A DNA stretch of 6,209 bases, taken from NCBI GenBank assembly GCA_028822675.1, contig JAPKDE010000154.1, positions 1 through 6,209 of the forward strand. The letters run 5' to 3'. Source of the stretch: Dehalococcoidia bacterium (GTDB lineage Bacteria > Chloroflexota > Dehalococcoidia > UBA3495). This document shows positions 1-5,918 of the stretch, one piece after another. Within the stretch, counting starts at the first letter, position 1; every line of letters starts with the position of its first letter. The notes below the pieces were generated by a model. The model had not been told where the DNA came from. It saw only the letters and a list, made by a program, of their open reading frames with translations, and made no database searches. Position numbers and translations under genes: made by a program.

Positions 1-1
1 T

Positions 2-685
2 TTTTTTGATGCAGTTACCAATGACACCACACTCACTGCGCTGCGACTTTCCCTGCTGACAAGCATCATCAGCATGGCGGTGGTGGTGGTTTTGGGCACG
101 CCCTTTGCCTACCTGTTAGCCCGTAGCGACCACCTTTGGGCCAGGGTGGTGGACAGTCTGGTGGAGCTTCCCCTGGTCTTGCCTCCGGTGGTCGCCGGGG
201 TCGCCATGCTGATGGCCTTTGGGCGAAATGGCCTGATCGGCTCCGAGTTAACAAGCTTGGGAATTAATATTCCGTTTACGACCACCGCGGTGGTGTTTGC
301 TCAGATATTTGTGGCGTCGCCCTTTTTCATCCGCTCCGCGAAATTGGGCTTTCAATCGGTGGATAAAGACTATGAAGACGTGGCGCAAACCCTAGGCGTT
401 TCCCCTTTGCGGACCTTCTTTCGTATCACTCTGCCATTGGCTTCGCCGGCCATGTTTACCGGACTAGGGTTGGCTTGGGCCAGAGCACTCTCCGAATTTG
501 GGGCGACCATGATGTTCGCTGGAAATCTGACCGGAGAAACCCAGACAATGCCACTGGCAATAATGTCAGCGATGGAGACCAGTTTGGACGGCGCTTTGGC
601 ACTGTCCGTGGTTTTGCTAGCAGGATCGGTCATGTTGTTGGTGGGGTTGGGATTACTCACCCGCCGCAGTGGGCAGAGACGATGA
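2..685 (+). CDS. modB: Molybdate ABC transporter permease ModB (5' end cut by window edge)
   Basis: Membrane channel subunit of a molybdate importer. It forms a dimer in the inner membrane, receives molybdate from a binding protein (ModA, not in the window) and is driven by ModC. The frame is open from base 2, and the residues before the internal ATG at 74 (DAVTNDTTLTALRLSLL) look like the usual ModB N-terminal region, so the true start lies upstream and 227 residues are visible. About five hydrophobic segments can be seen, the last near the C-terminus before a short basic tail (RRSGQRR). The cytoplasmic EAA loop that contacts the ATPase begins about visible residue 125 (EDVAQTLGVSPLRTFFRITL). 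The following ARALSEFGATMMFAGN and TQTMPLAIM segments are characteristic of ModB rather than of sulfate (CysT/CysW) permeases. The stop overlaps the modC start by four bases, implying one transcript and coupled translation. A tungstate permease is the main alternative. Confidence 0.93.
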   Translation, partial: FFDAVTNDTTLTALRLSLLTSIISMAVVVVLGTPFAYLLARSDHLWARVVDSLVELPLVLPPVVAGVAMLMAFGRNGLIGSELTSLGINIPFTTTAVVFAQIFVASPFFIRSAKLGFQSVDKDYEDVAQTLGVSPLRTFFRITLPLASPAMFTGLGLAWARALSEFGATMMFAGNLTGETQTMPLAIMSAMETSLDGALALSVVLLAGSVMLLVGLGLLTRRSGQRR

Positions 686-1863
686 TCAAGCAAAACCTAA
701 ATCAAGACGTTACTGAGACGGCTGCCAGCGGCTGGGTTGAATGCCGGGTTGGAAATTTCAACCTGAAAACCGAATGGGTTGTCCAGCCTGGGCAAGTTTT
801 GGTCCTGTTTGGGCCTTCGGGCGCAGGGAAATCGACAACCCTCCGGGCGATTGCCGGACTGTTGCGTCCGGTGCGGGGCCACGTTGAGATAGGCGGCCGC
901 ACCGTTTACGACAGTGATGCTGACACCTGGCTGCCGACGCACGAGCGGCGACTGGGCTACTTGACCCAGCAATACCACCTGTTCCCCCATTTGAAGGTTT
1001 CGGACAATATCGGCTTTGGTCTGCCGGACCGCAAATCGGACTCGGCGAAAGAACGGGTCATGGAACTGTCCAAATTGCTCCAGTTGGACGGATTGGAAGA
1101 ACGTTACCCTTGGGAACTGTCCGGCGGTCAGCAACAACGGGTAGCCCTGGCCAGAGCGTTGGCGTCCCGTCCTGCGATGTTGTTGTTGGATGAACCATTT
1201 GCTTCTTTGGACTCTGAATTACGCCAGAACCTGCGGCGGGAACTCCGGGCAATGTTGGCCCAATCACCCGTGCCAGTCATGCTAGTCACTCATGACCGAG
1301 AGGAAGCGTTGGCACTGGGGGATTCGGTCCAAGTGATTAATGAAGGCCGAACCCTGGTAACCGGGGAGCCGTTGGCTGTGCTAGGGCAGCCCGGACAAGG
1401 AAGGGTGGCGCGCTTGGTGGGCGTGGAAAACCTGTTCAATCTGACGATCTCTGTAAGAAACCCGCAGGACGGGACCATGTCATGTATTGGCAACGGCCTA
1501 CACCTTGAGGTGCCACTGGATTCACACGTCACCGAAGGCACCGAGTTGGATGGAGATCAAGATCGAGTCACGGTGGGTATCAGAGCTTCGGATATCATTC
1601 TGGCTAAAGAGGACCTGTTTGGATCTTCGGCTAGAAACCGACTCCAAGGCGAAGTTGTTGCAGTTGAGTCTAGGCCGCCGGGATACGCCGTTAGTTTGAA
1701 GATTAGCGGTGGCGACGATGCCAACAATCTGCGTTGCCATATCACTAGAGGGGCGCTGGAAGAAATGGAAATCCAGGTTGGTCAACAACTCTGGGCAGTC
1801 TTTAAGGCGTCGTCCTGTTTCTTAGTGGACGAAGAGCAGCCCACTGAGTCCTCGCTAAGCTAA
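682..1863 (+). CDS. modC: Molybdate ABC transporter ATP-binding protein ModC
   Basis: Cytoplasmic ATPase that powers molybdate import through ModB; 393 residues. The ABC domain is complete: Walker A GPSGAGKST at 44-52, Q-loop Gln96 in the segment GYLTQQYHLFPHL, signature LSGGQQQR at 146-153, Walker B LLLDEP at 167-172, D-loop SLD at 175-177 and switch His204. The C-terminal part (about 290-380) is a TOBE/Mop-type domain. It contains SARNRLQG at 316-323, the motif typical of molybdate-binding Mop domains, which supports ModC over sulfate, iron or sugar ATPases and suggests sensing of cytoplasmic oxyanion. The frame is open upstream into modB, but the ATG at 682 is chosen because it gives the ATGA overlap with the modB stop and starts about 17 residues before the normal beginning of the domain. 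Compared with typical ModC (about 350 residues) it is slightly long, from the N-terminal extension and a loose acidic tail. No obvious terminator follows. Confidence 0.93.
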   Translation: MIKQNLNQDVTETAASGWVECRVGNFNLKTEWVVQPGQVLVLFGPSGAGKSTTLRAIAGLLRPVRGHVEIGGRTVYDSDADTWLPTHERRLGYLTQQYHLFPHLKVSDNIGFGLPDRKSDSAKERVMELSKLLQLDGLEERYPWELSGGQQQRVALARALASRPAMLLLDEPFASLDSELRQNLRRELRAMLAQSPVPVMLVTHDREEALALGDSVQVINEGRTLVTGEPLAVLGQPGQGRVARLVGVENLFNLTISVRNPQDGTMSCIGNGLHLEVPLDSHVTEGTELDGDQDRVTVGIRASDIILAKEDLFGSSARNRLQGEVVAVESRPPGYAVSLKISGGDDANNLRCHITRGALEEMEIQVGQQLWAVFKASSCFLVDEEQPTESSLS

Positions 1864-2144
1864 GAACGTCCAGGCCAATAAAGTTCAGACTAAGAACGTA
1901 ACAAACCATCTACAGCGGCTTGATAAGGCCAATTGCAAGAATCCACCAAGACCCCGACCTATTGCCATCGTTCTTTGGTTCGCAGGCTGTTGATGATGTC
2001 GGTTATGTAAAGCACGGAACCCGCTCAAGCATTTGAATCCAATGCAGAGTTAAGTTCAGTGAGTTTACGACATTCGTCTCTTATTGGTGATTAGAATATT
2101 GGAATAGTGCTGTCAATGTATTTGTAGATAGGCGTAAAAATTGG

Positions 2145-2172
2145 TTGTATCCCTGTTGTTAATCAGTATAAT
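2145..2172 (+). promoter_or_regulatory. Sigma70-like promoter for the zinc-ribbon gene
   Basis: There is a consensus -10 box TATAAT at 2167-2172. A partial -35 box TTGTAT lies at 2145-2150, with a 16-base spacer; it matches TTGACA at the first three positions only. Transcription would begin near 2179 and leave a leader of about 117 bases before the GTG at 2297. The -10 box is the strong element; the -35 assignment is uncertain. Confidence 0.55.
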
Positions 2173-2283
2173 GTGCCCCAGGCAAAACCAAGGTTGAGCT
2201 GGAATTAACCATAACTGTGGTGATGTTTGGGAGAACTAACCAAAGTTTCTTGACCTACGGAGCCAAAATAGGGGAGCGGACCC

Positions 2284-2290
2284 AGGAGGT
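2284..2290 (+). promoter_or_regulatory. Strong Shine-Dalgarno site that fixes a GTG start
   Basis: AGGAGGT lies at 2284-2290, six bases before the GTG at 2297. It is an almost perfect anti-16S match at good spacing. It decides that the zinc-ribbon protein starts at this GTG, as no in-frame ATG precedes the first cysteine pair. It is the best ribosome binding site in the window; the starts of modC, ubiD, ubiA and menG have much weaker ones. Confidence 0.85.
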
Positions 2291-2296
2291 CAACCA

Positions 2297-2611
2297 GTGG
2301 CATTGACAGATAGAACTCTAAATTGCGTGGAGTGTGGGGGGGAGTTCATTTTCACAGCGGGGGAGCAGGAATTTTTCCAAGCTAGAGGGTTCGGTAACGA
2401 GCCCAAGCGCTGCCGTAGTTGTCGCGCAGTGCGCCGCTCGGAACAAAGGTCTGCTGGCATGTACCAGGACGGACCCAAAGAGATGTACCCAATCAACTGC
2501 GCCGAATGCGGTACCGATTCCATGGTGCCATTCCGGCCTCGGGGCGATCGACCCGTTTACTGCAGTGATTGCTTCAGCAAGATGCGTGCCGAGTCTTCTT
2601 CCAGTTTCTAA
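2297..2611 (+). CDS. Small tandem zinc-ribbon protein (zf-trcl-like plus CxxC-x17-CxxC)
   Basis: A soluble 104-residue protein of unknown function with two four-cysteine metal sites. Site one is C10-x2-C13 and C39-x2-C42, inside a segment (CVECGGEFIFTAGEQEFF, then GFGNEPKRCRSCR) that matches what I recall of the probable zinc-ribbon family zf-trcl (PF13451). Site two is C68-x2-C71 and C89-x2-C92, with exactly 17 residues between the pairs and the segment VPFRPRGDRPVYC, matching the CxxC-x17-CxxC family. A basic linker (RAVRRSEQR, about 43-51) separates them, and the C-terminus is a Ser-rich tail. There is no signal peptide or membrane segment. It has its own promoter and terminator, so it is probably a monocistronic unit. 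Zinc binding and possible nucleic-acid or ribosome contact are inferred from the fold type and charge; no specific role can be assigned. Such proteins are, from memory, frequent in Chloroflexota. Confidence 0.88.
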   Translation: MALTDRTLNCVECGGEFIFTAGEQEFFQARGFGNEPKRCRSCRAVRRSEQRSAGMYQDGPKEMYPINCAECGTDSMVPFRPRGDRPVYCSDCFSKMRAESSSSF

Positions 2612-2617
2612 AACTGG
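2601..2617. repeat. Perfect 7-bp inverted repeat spanning the zinc-ribbon stop codon
   Basis: CCAGTTT at 2601-2607 and AAACTGG at 2611-2617 form a perfect stem with a 3-base loop (CTA). The TAA stop (2609-2611) lies in the loop and the first base of the right arm. No T-run follows, so it is not a terminator by itself. It could stabilise the mRNA 3' end or affect termination of translation; chance is also possible. Confidence 0.4.
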
Positions 2618-2644
2618 GCTGGGCTCGGAGTAAAGTGAACCAAT

Positions 2645-2675
2645 AACAGGGTTGGCCATTCGCCAGCCCTGTTTT
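2645..2675. terminator. Intrinsic terminator after the zinc-ribbon gene, possibly bidirectional
   Basis: AACAGGGTTGGC (2645-2656) and GCCAGCCCTGTT (2662-2673) form a 12-bp stem with one G-U pair and a 5-base loop (CATTC). The plus strand continues TT, then GCTGTTT, giving a short broken U-run. On the minus strand the stem is followed by ATTGG, a poor U-run, so function in that direction would be weaker. It lies 34 bases after the zinc-ribbon stop and separates that gene from the quinone cluster. Confidence 0.82.
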
Positions 2676-2680
2676 GCTGT

Positions 2681-2737
2681 TTAAGACAAACGGAATGGGC
2701 AATCTTTGTAATCCTGGCCATCATCCCAGCGAGACAT
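2681..2737 (-). CDS. Possible 18-codon minus-strand micro-ORF (speculative)
   Basis: Read on the minus strand, an ATG at 2737 opens a frame to TAA at 2681-2683 encoding MSRWDDGQDYKDCPFRLS. A purine-rich GAGAGG lies four bases before the ATG and could serve as a ribosome binding site. The frame is open upstream of the ATG for about 17 more codons, to a TAG at 2789-2791, so the peptide may be the tail of a decayed longer gene. It ends just before the terminator at 2645-2675, as a convergent gene would. Against it: the length is within chance, no homologue is recognised, and the same bases take part in a long inverted repeat. Confidence 0.15.
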   Translation of the reverse strand: MSRWDDGQDYKDCPFRLS

Positions 2738-2767
2738 GTTGCCTCTCTTCTGGTTGCCCGTTCCGTT
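2689..2767. repeat. 16-bp interrupted inverted repeat with 47-base loop
   Basis: The arm AACGGAATGGGCAATC at 2689-2704 pairs with GGTTGCCCGTTCCGTT at 2752-2767 over 16 positions, 14 Watson-Crick and two G-U. Within the loop, CTGG (2714-2717) and CCAG (2726-2729) can pair as a smaller inner stem. It lies after the terminator and just before the proposed ubiD promoter, whose -35 box begins within the right arm at 2766. It could be an operator-like DNA element, a small structured RNA, or a remnant of a short mobile repeat; I do not recognise a known RNA family in it. Confidence 0.5.
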
Positions 2768-2795
2768 GAAGCGGTAGCTCCTAAGCGGCTACAAT
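2766..2795 (+). promoter_or_regulatory. Probable sigma70-like promoter for the quinone cluster
   Basis: TTGAAG at 2766-2771 (four of six to TTGACA) and TACAAT at 2790-2795 (five of six to TATAAT) are separated by 18 bases. The expected RNA start is near 2802, leaving a leader of about 87 bases before ubiD. A 5-bp inverted repeat, GTAGC (2774-2778) and GCTAC (2788-2792), occupies the spacer and the edge of the -10 box, where a repressor could bind. The promoter is inferred from sequence alone. Confidence 0.45.
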
Positions 2796-2877
2796 ATTAG
2801 CGGATTCCCGTTCACGGATTAGTAAATACTCGCCGGCTGCATTCGCAGACTGGTTGCACAAAAGGCATCAAACCCCT

Positions 2878-2892
2878 ATGAAGCTAAGATGA
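2878..2892 (+). promoter_or_regulatory. Possible four-codon leader ORF coupled to ubiD
   Basis: ATG AAG CTA AGA TGA reads as a minimal ORF whose TGA (2890-2892) overlaps the ubiD ATG (2889-2891) in an ATGA arrangement. AAAGG at 2861-2865 lies 12 bases before this first ATG but 23 before the ubiD ATG, so ribosomes could load at 2878 and re-initiate at 2889. A weak GAAG at 2880-2883 could instead serve ubiD directly. Confidence 0.2.
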
Positions 2893-4346
2893 AGTTCAAA
2901 GACCTGAGAGAGTTCATTCGTTTTCTGGAAGACAAGGGCGAATTACGCCGCATCAAAACGCCAGTGAACCATGAACTGGAGATTACTGAGATAACCGACC
3001 GTGTTATCAGGTCGGGCGGTCCAGCCCTGTTGTTTGAGAATGTTACGGGGTTTGACGCTCCGGTCCTGATTAACATGTACGGCACCCACCAGCGAACCGC
3101 CTGGGCACTGGGCGTCGAGAATGTTGACGATTTGGTGGACCGTATCGACGGGCTGCTGAACTTGATGCACGGTCCGCCCAAGGGCCTGATGAACAAATTG
3201 CGCACCCTGGGCCAGATCGTGCAACTGGGATCACACCAGCCAAAGACGGTGAATAACGCCCCGTGTCAGGAAGTGGTGGTTCACGGCGACGATGTAGACC
3301 TCTACAAATTTCCCATAATGAAATGCTGGCCATTGGATGGTGGTCCGTTTGTGACCTTGCCCTTGGTTGTCACCAGAGATCCAGAGACCGGGGTGCAGAA
3401 TTATGGCACCTACCGGATGCAGGTCTACGACAAACAGACCACGGGCATGCATTGGCAAACCCACAAAGTGGGCACCCACCACTACCGCATGAGTCATGAA
3501 CTGGGTCTGGATAGATTGGATGTGGCCGTTGCATTAGGCGGCGACCCGGCCACCATATGGACCGGATCAGCGCCGTTGCCTCCGGACATGGACGAAATGG
3601 TGATGGCCGGTTTCCTGCGGGAAGAGGGTGTGGACTTGGTTAAAGCCAAGACCAATGACCTGATGGTGCCGGCCCAAGCGGAGATCATTCTAGAAGGGTA
3701 TGTGGTACCCGGAGAAGAACGGGACGAAGGCCCCTTTGGGGACCACACTGGCTACTACTCAATGGAAGAGCCGTACCCGGTGTTCCACATTACCTGCATC
3801 ACCCACCGTAAAGAACCGATCTACCCAGCCGCGCTGGTCGGTCGGCCGCCGATGGAAGACTATTACATGGGTAAGGTCACCGAACGCATATTTTTGCCGA
3901 TGATGAAGTTGGTATTGCCAGAACTGGTGGATATCAACATGCCGGCGGAAGGCTCGTTCCACAACCTGGTAATCGTGTCCATCAAGAAAGAGTATCCCGG
4001 CCAGGGTCGCAAGGTGATGCACGGCCTATGGGGACTGGGTCTCATGAGTCTGGTTAAGACGATCATCGTCGTGGACCACAATGTGGATGTTCAAAACATT
4101 TCAGAGGTTGCCTGGCGCGTGACAAATAACTTCGACCCCGGCGAAGATTTGGTATTCGCTGATGGGCCGATTGACGACTTGGACATCGGTTCACCATCAC
4201 CTAAATACGGTAAGAAAATGGGCATCGACGCCACGATTAAAGGCCCGTTGGAAAGCGGCCGTCACCGAGAGTGGCCACCGGACATCGCCATGGATCCGGA
4301 CGTGATGGCCTTGGTCGACCAAAAATGGAACAACTACGGCATCTAA
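2889..4346 (+). CDS. ubiD: UbiD-family prenyl-FMN-dependent decarboxylase (MqnL/UbiD type)
   Basis: Non-oxidative decarboxylase that removes the ring carboxylate from a prenylated aromatic acid, inferred to be the prenylated dihydroxynaphthoate intermediate of futalosine-pathway menaquinone synthesis (MqnL role), with 3-polyprenyl-4-hydroxybenzoate the alternative. At 485 residues it is full length for the family. The start MKFKDLREFIRFLEDKGEL is the usual UbiD N-terminus. Arg176 in the segment NYGTYRMQVYDKQTTGMHW corresponds to the active-site arginine (Arg173 of fungal Fdc1). Glu280 and Asp285 in EGPFGDHTGYY correspond to Fdc1 Glu277 and Glu282, with Asp in place of the second Glu. The C-terminal segment has the typical KMGIDAT and a Trp-Pro motif (REWPPDI). 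Its prenyl-FMN cofactor would come from the ubiX product encoded downstream. It is first in the cluster, 81 bases ahead of ubiA with no terminator between. The ribosome binding site is weak. Confidence 0.93.
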   Translation: MKFKDLREFIRFLEDKGELRRIKTPVNHELEITEITDRVIRSGGPALLFENVTGFDAPVLINMYGTHQRTAWALGVENVDDLVDRIDGLLNLMHGPPKGLMNKLRTLGQIVQLGSHQPKTVNNAPCQEVVVHGDDVDLYKFPIMKCWPLDGGPFVTLPLVVTRDPETGVQNYGTYRMQVYDKQTTGMHWQTHKVGTHHYRMSHELGLDRLDVAVALGGDPATIWTGSAPLPPDMDEMVMAGFLREEGVDLVKAKTNDLMVPAQAEIILEGYVVPGEERDEGPFGDHTGYYSMEEPYPVFHITCITHRKEPIYPAALVGRPPMEDYYMGKVTERIFLPMMKLVLPELVDINMPAEGSFHNLVIVSIKKEYPGQGRKVMHGLWGLGLMSLVKTIIVVDHNVDVQNISEVAWRVTNNFDPGEDLVFADGPIDDLDIGSPSPKYGKKMGIDATIKGPLESGRHREWPPDIAMDPDVMALVDQKWNNYGI

Positions 4347-4427
4347 GACTCTGCGCATTAATTTAGCCAACCAACAGACAACCAGGCGTCACCGCGTTCG
4401 CCGCAGTGATGTGAGAAGATATTCAGC

Positions 4428-5318
4428 ATGTCGACCGCTAGCGCAATAACAACCCCCGTCGGAATCATTGCCACCAGGGTTCCTCGCTATCTCAGTACAA
4501 TCCGTATCTGGGAGTCGCTCTACGCCCTGCCTTTTTGCTTTATGGGCATGATTCTGGCCGCCGATGGCTGGCCGGGTTGGAGCGTATTTATTTGGATCAC
4601 CGTAGCCCTCACCGGCGTGAGGACACTGGGTATGGCGGCCAACCGGTTCCTGCACCGGAAAGAAGACGTCCATAATCCGAGAACCGCCAACCGCCACCTA
4701 CCCAAAGGCCTACTTAAACCTTGGGAAGTGTTTGGATTGATGGTTCTTGGTTCCGCAGTGTTTTTCTTCGCCGCCGCCCAATTAAACAACCTGGCTTTGG
4801 CCTTGTCTCCCTTGGCTGCGGCCTACGTGGTTGGATATTCGTTTGCTAAGTATTACACCTGGGCCTGCCACTTCTTCTTGGGTTGGGCCTTGGCAATCTC
4901 GCCGTCGGCCGCGTGGATTGCCGTCACTGGCAGACTAGACCCTGAGGCCGTATTGCTTTCGGTGGTTGTGGCTTTGTGGGCCGGTGGGTTCGACATTGTT
5001 TACGGCTGTGCTGATTTGGATTTTGACCGTAAATACGGCGTGAACTCGTTCCCCAAGCGATTTGGCGTCGCCGCTGCGCTGCGGGCCACCAAAGTTATGC
5101 ACACCGGCGCGGCGGTCGCATTGCTGGCGCTGGGCTTCTGGTTGGATTTGTCCTTTTATTACTTCATTGGCTGGGCGATTGCATCCAGCCTGCTCGCCAT
5201 GGAAAACAGCCTGGTCAAACCGGACGACCTATCCAAGCTGCGTTCGCCCATGTTCCAGTACAACAGCGTAATCTCCATGGTGCTTTTGCTGTTCACAATA
5301 CTGGCGGTGGCGCTATGA
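4428..5318 (+). CDS. ubiA: UbiA-family polyprenyltransferase (MqnP/UbiA type) with altered first Asp motif
   Basis: Integral membrane enzyme that joins a polyprenyl diphosphate to an aromatic acid; inferred substrate 1,4-dihydroxy-6-naphthoate (MqnP role), or 4-hydroxybenzoate if the product is ubiquinone. It has 296 residues and about seven to nine hydrophobic segments, a normal size. The first substrate loop reads NRFLHRKEDVHNPRTANRHLPKG-like at residues 72-94. In the family this is N-x3-D-x3-D; here the first Asp is His76 (codon CAC, 4653-4655) and the second is Asp80. The second loop is intact: D196-x3-D200 in YGCADLDFDR, followed by YGVNSFPKRFG. These loops bind the Mg-diphosphate. NPRT and the second loop resemble the UbiA/MqnP branch rather than MenA. 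A weak GAGAAG lies nine bases before the ATG at 4428. The stop overlaps the ubiX start (ATGA), so the two are probably translationally coupled. Confidence 0.9.
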   Translation: MSTASAITTPVGIIATRVPRYLSTIRIWESLYALPFCFMGMILAADGWPGWSVFIWITVALTGVRTLGMAANRFLHRKEDVHNPRTANRHLPKGLLKPWEVFGLMVLGSAVFFFAAAQLNNLALALSPLAAAYVVGYSFAKYYTWACHFFLGWALAISPSAAWIAVTGRLDPEAVLLSVVVALWAGGFDIVYGCADLDFDRKYGVNSFPKRFGVAAALRATKVMHTGAAVALLALGFWLDLSFYYFIGWAIASSLLAMENSLVKPDDLSKLRSPMFQYNSVISMVLLLFTILAVAL

Positions 5319-5914
5319 CGAACCCAGTGGTGGTTGGGATAACCGGTGCCAGCGGTGCCGTGATGGCCCGGTCAATGGTTGATGCCTTGCTGCGCCGTGA
5401 TATACCAACCGTAGCGCTTTGCTCCAATGCCGGCCGACTGGTCTGGCAAGAAGAGATGGGAGAGCACTTCAACGACACGTTGATCGAATGGCAAGAACAC
5501 CCCGCCTTCACGCACTACCCGATCAATGATCTGCGCGCGCCCGTGGCCAGCGGAACCTACCCCACGGCAGGTATGGTAATCATGCCCGCCAGTATGAATA
5601 GTATCGCGTCATTGGCCGGGGGGCTCTCCGGGAATCTGCTGCTTCGCACCGCGGACGTCTGCCTGAAAGAACGCAGGCCGCTGGTGCTGGTGCCCAGGGA
5701 AACCCCGCTACACAGCATCCACTTGAATAACATGTTGACGCTCAGCCGAATGGGCGCCATGGTTGTGCCACCGGAACCGGCTTTTTACCTGAAGCCCCAA
5801 AGCCTAAACGACATTGTGGACTTTGTGGTGGCTCGCGTCTTTGTGGCCCTTGGTCTGGACCAGGCGATGCCGGAAAATATGCAGTACCTGGGTCCCGAGG
5901 GCGAGTTGGACTAG
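5315..5914 (+). CDS. ubiX: Flavin prenyltransferase UbiX
   Basis: Makes the prenylated FMN cofactor used by UbiD-type decarboxylases by attaching a dimethylallyl group to reduced FMN; a soluble flavoprotein. At 199 residues it is full length. The N-terminus has the FMN-binding GITGASGAV, with Ser13 at the position of Pseudomonas UbiX Ser15. Glu47 (VWQEE) matches Glu49, Lys118 (CLKERRP) matches Lys129, Arg128 (VPRETPL) matches Arg139, and Tyr158 (PAFYLKP) matches Tyr169; the constant offsets support the alignment and the enzyme appears fully active. The segment MPASMNSIASLAGGLSGNLL is also typical. The ATG overlaps the ubiA stop by four bases. It directly supplies the cofactor for the cluster's decarboxylase; in futalosine-pathway naming it is MqnM. 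Related UbiX-like phenolic-acid decarboxylase subunits are a less likely alternative. Confidence 0.95.
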   Translation: MTNPVVVGITGASGAVMARSMVDALLRRDIPTVALCSNAGRLVWQEEMGEHFNDTLIEWQEHPAFTHYPINDLRAPVASGTYPTAGMVIMPASMNSIASLAGGLSGNLLLRTADVCLKERRPLVLVPRETPLHSIHLNNMLTLSRMGAMVVPPEPAFYLKPQSLNDIVDFVVARVFVALGLDQAMPENMQYLGPEGELD

Positions 5915-5918
5915 CCCA

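Larger units (their letters stand above)
1864..2296. other. Intergenic region between modC and the zinc-ribbon gene
   Basis: This 433-base gap is visibly more AT-rich than the flanking genes. I find no gene in it that I can support. It holds a promoter and a ribosome binding site listed separately, a 10-base direct repeat (ctaagaacgt at 1860-1869 and 1890-1899), and a small hairpin with a perfect 5-bp stem (GCATT 2029-2033, AATGC 2041-2045). An open stretch from a TTG at 1920 to a TGA at 2034-2036 encodes 38 residues of protein-like composition but has no ribosome binding site. No convincing intrinsic terminator for the modBC transcript is visible just after 1863. Confidence 0.7.

Noticed and set aside
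74..76. ATG at 74 as the true modB start
   Set aside because: The frame is open to the window edge and the residues before it resemble the conserved ModB N-terminal region; starting here would cut the first membrane segment.
475..681. Longer N-terminus for ModC starting at an in-frame TTG at 475
   Set aside because: It would overlap modB by about 210 bases, and the extra residues are not transporter-like; the ATG at 682 gives the usual ATGA junction and a normal domain start.
697..1137. 146-codon open frame on the minus strand inside modC
   Set aside because: It lies wholly opposite a clear ABC ATPase coding frame, with no recognisable domain; it is a shadow.
1860..1899. Two copies of ctaagaacgt 30 bases apart as a repeat array
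   Set aside because: Only two short copies, one overlapping the modC stop, and no third unit; not a CRISPR or clear binding-site array.
1973..2045. tRNA-like GGTTCG and a small hairpin in the gap
   Set aside because: No cloverleaf, acceptor pairing or anticodon arm can be folded around them.
2318..2659. 113-codon minus-strand frame opposite the zinc-ribbon gene
   Set aside because: The plus-strand protein has two complete cysteine sites and an excellent ribosome binding site; the opposite frame begins inside the terminator loop and has no recognisable content.
4347..4427. Possible terminator or promoter between ubiD and ubiA
   Set aside because: Only a 4-bp GGCG/CGCC pairing is seen, without a T-run, and no convincing promoter boxes; co-transcription is more likely.
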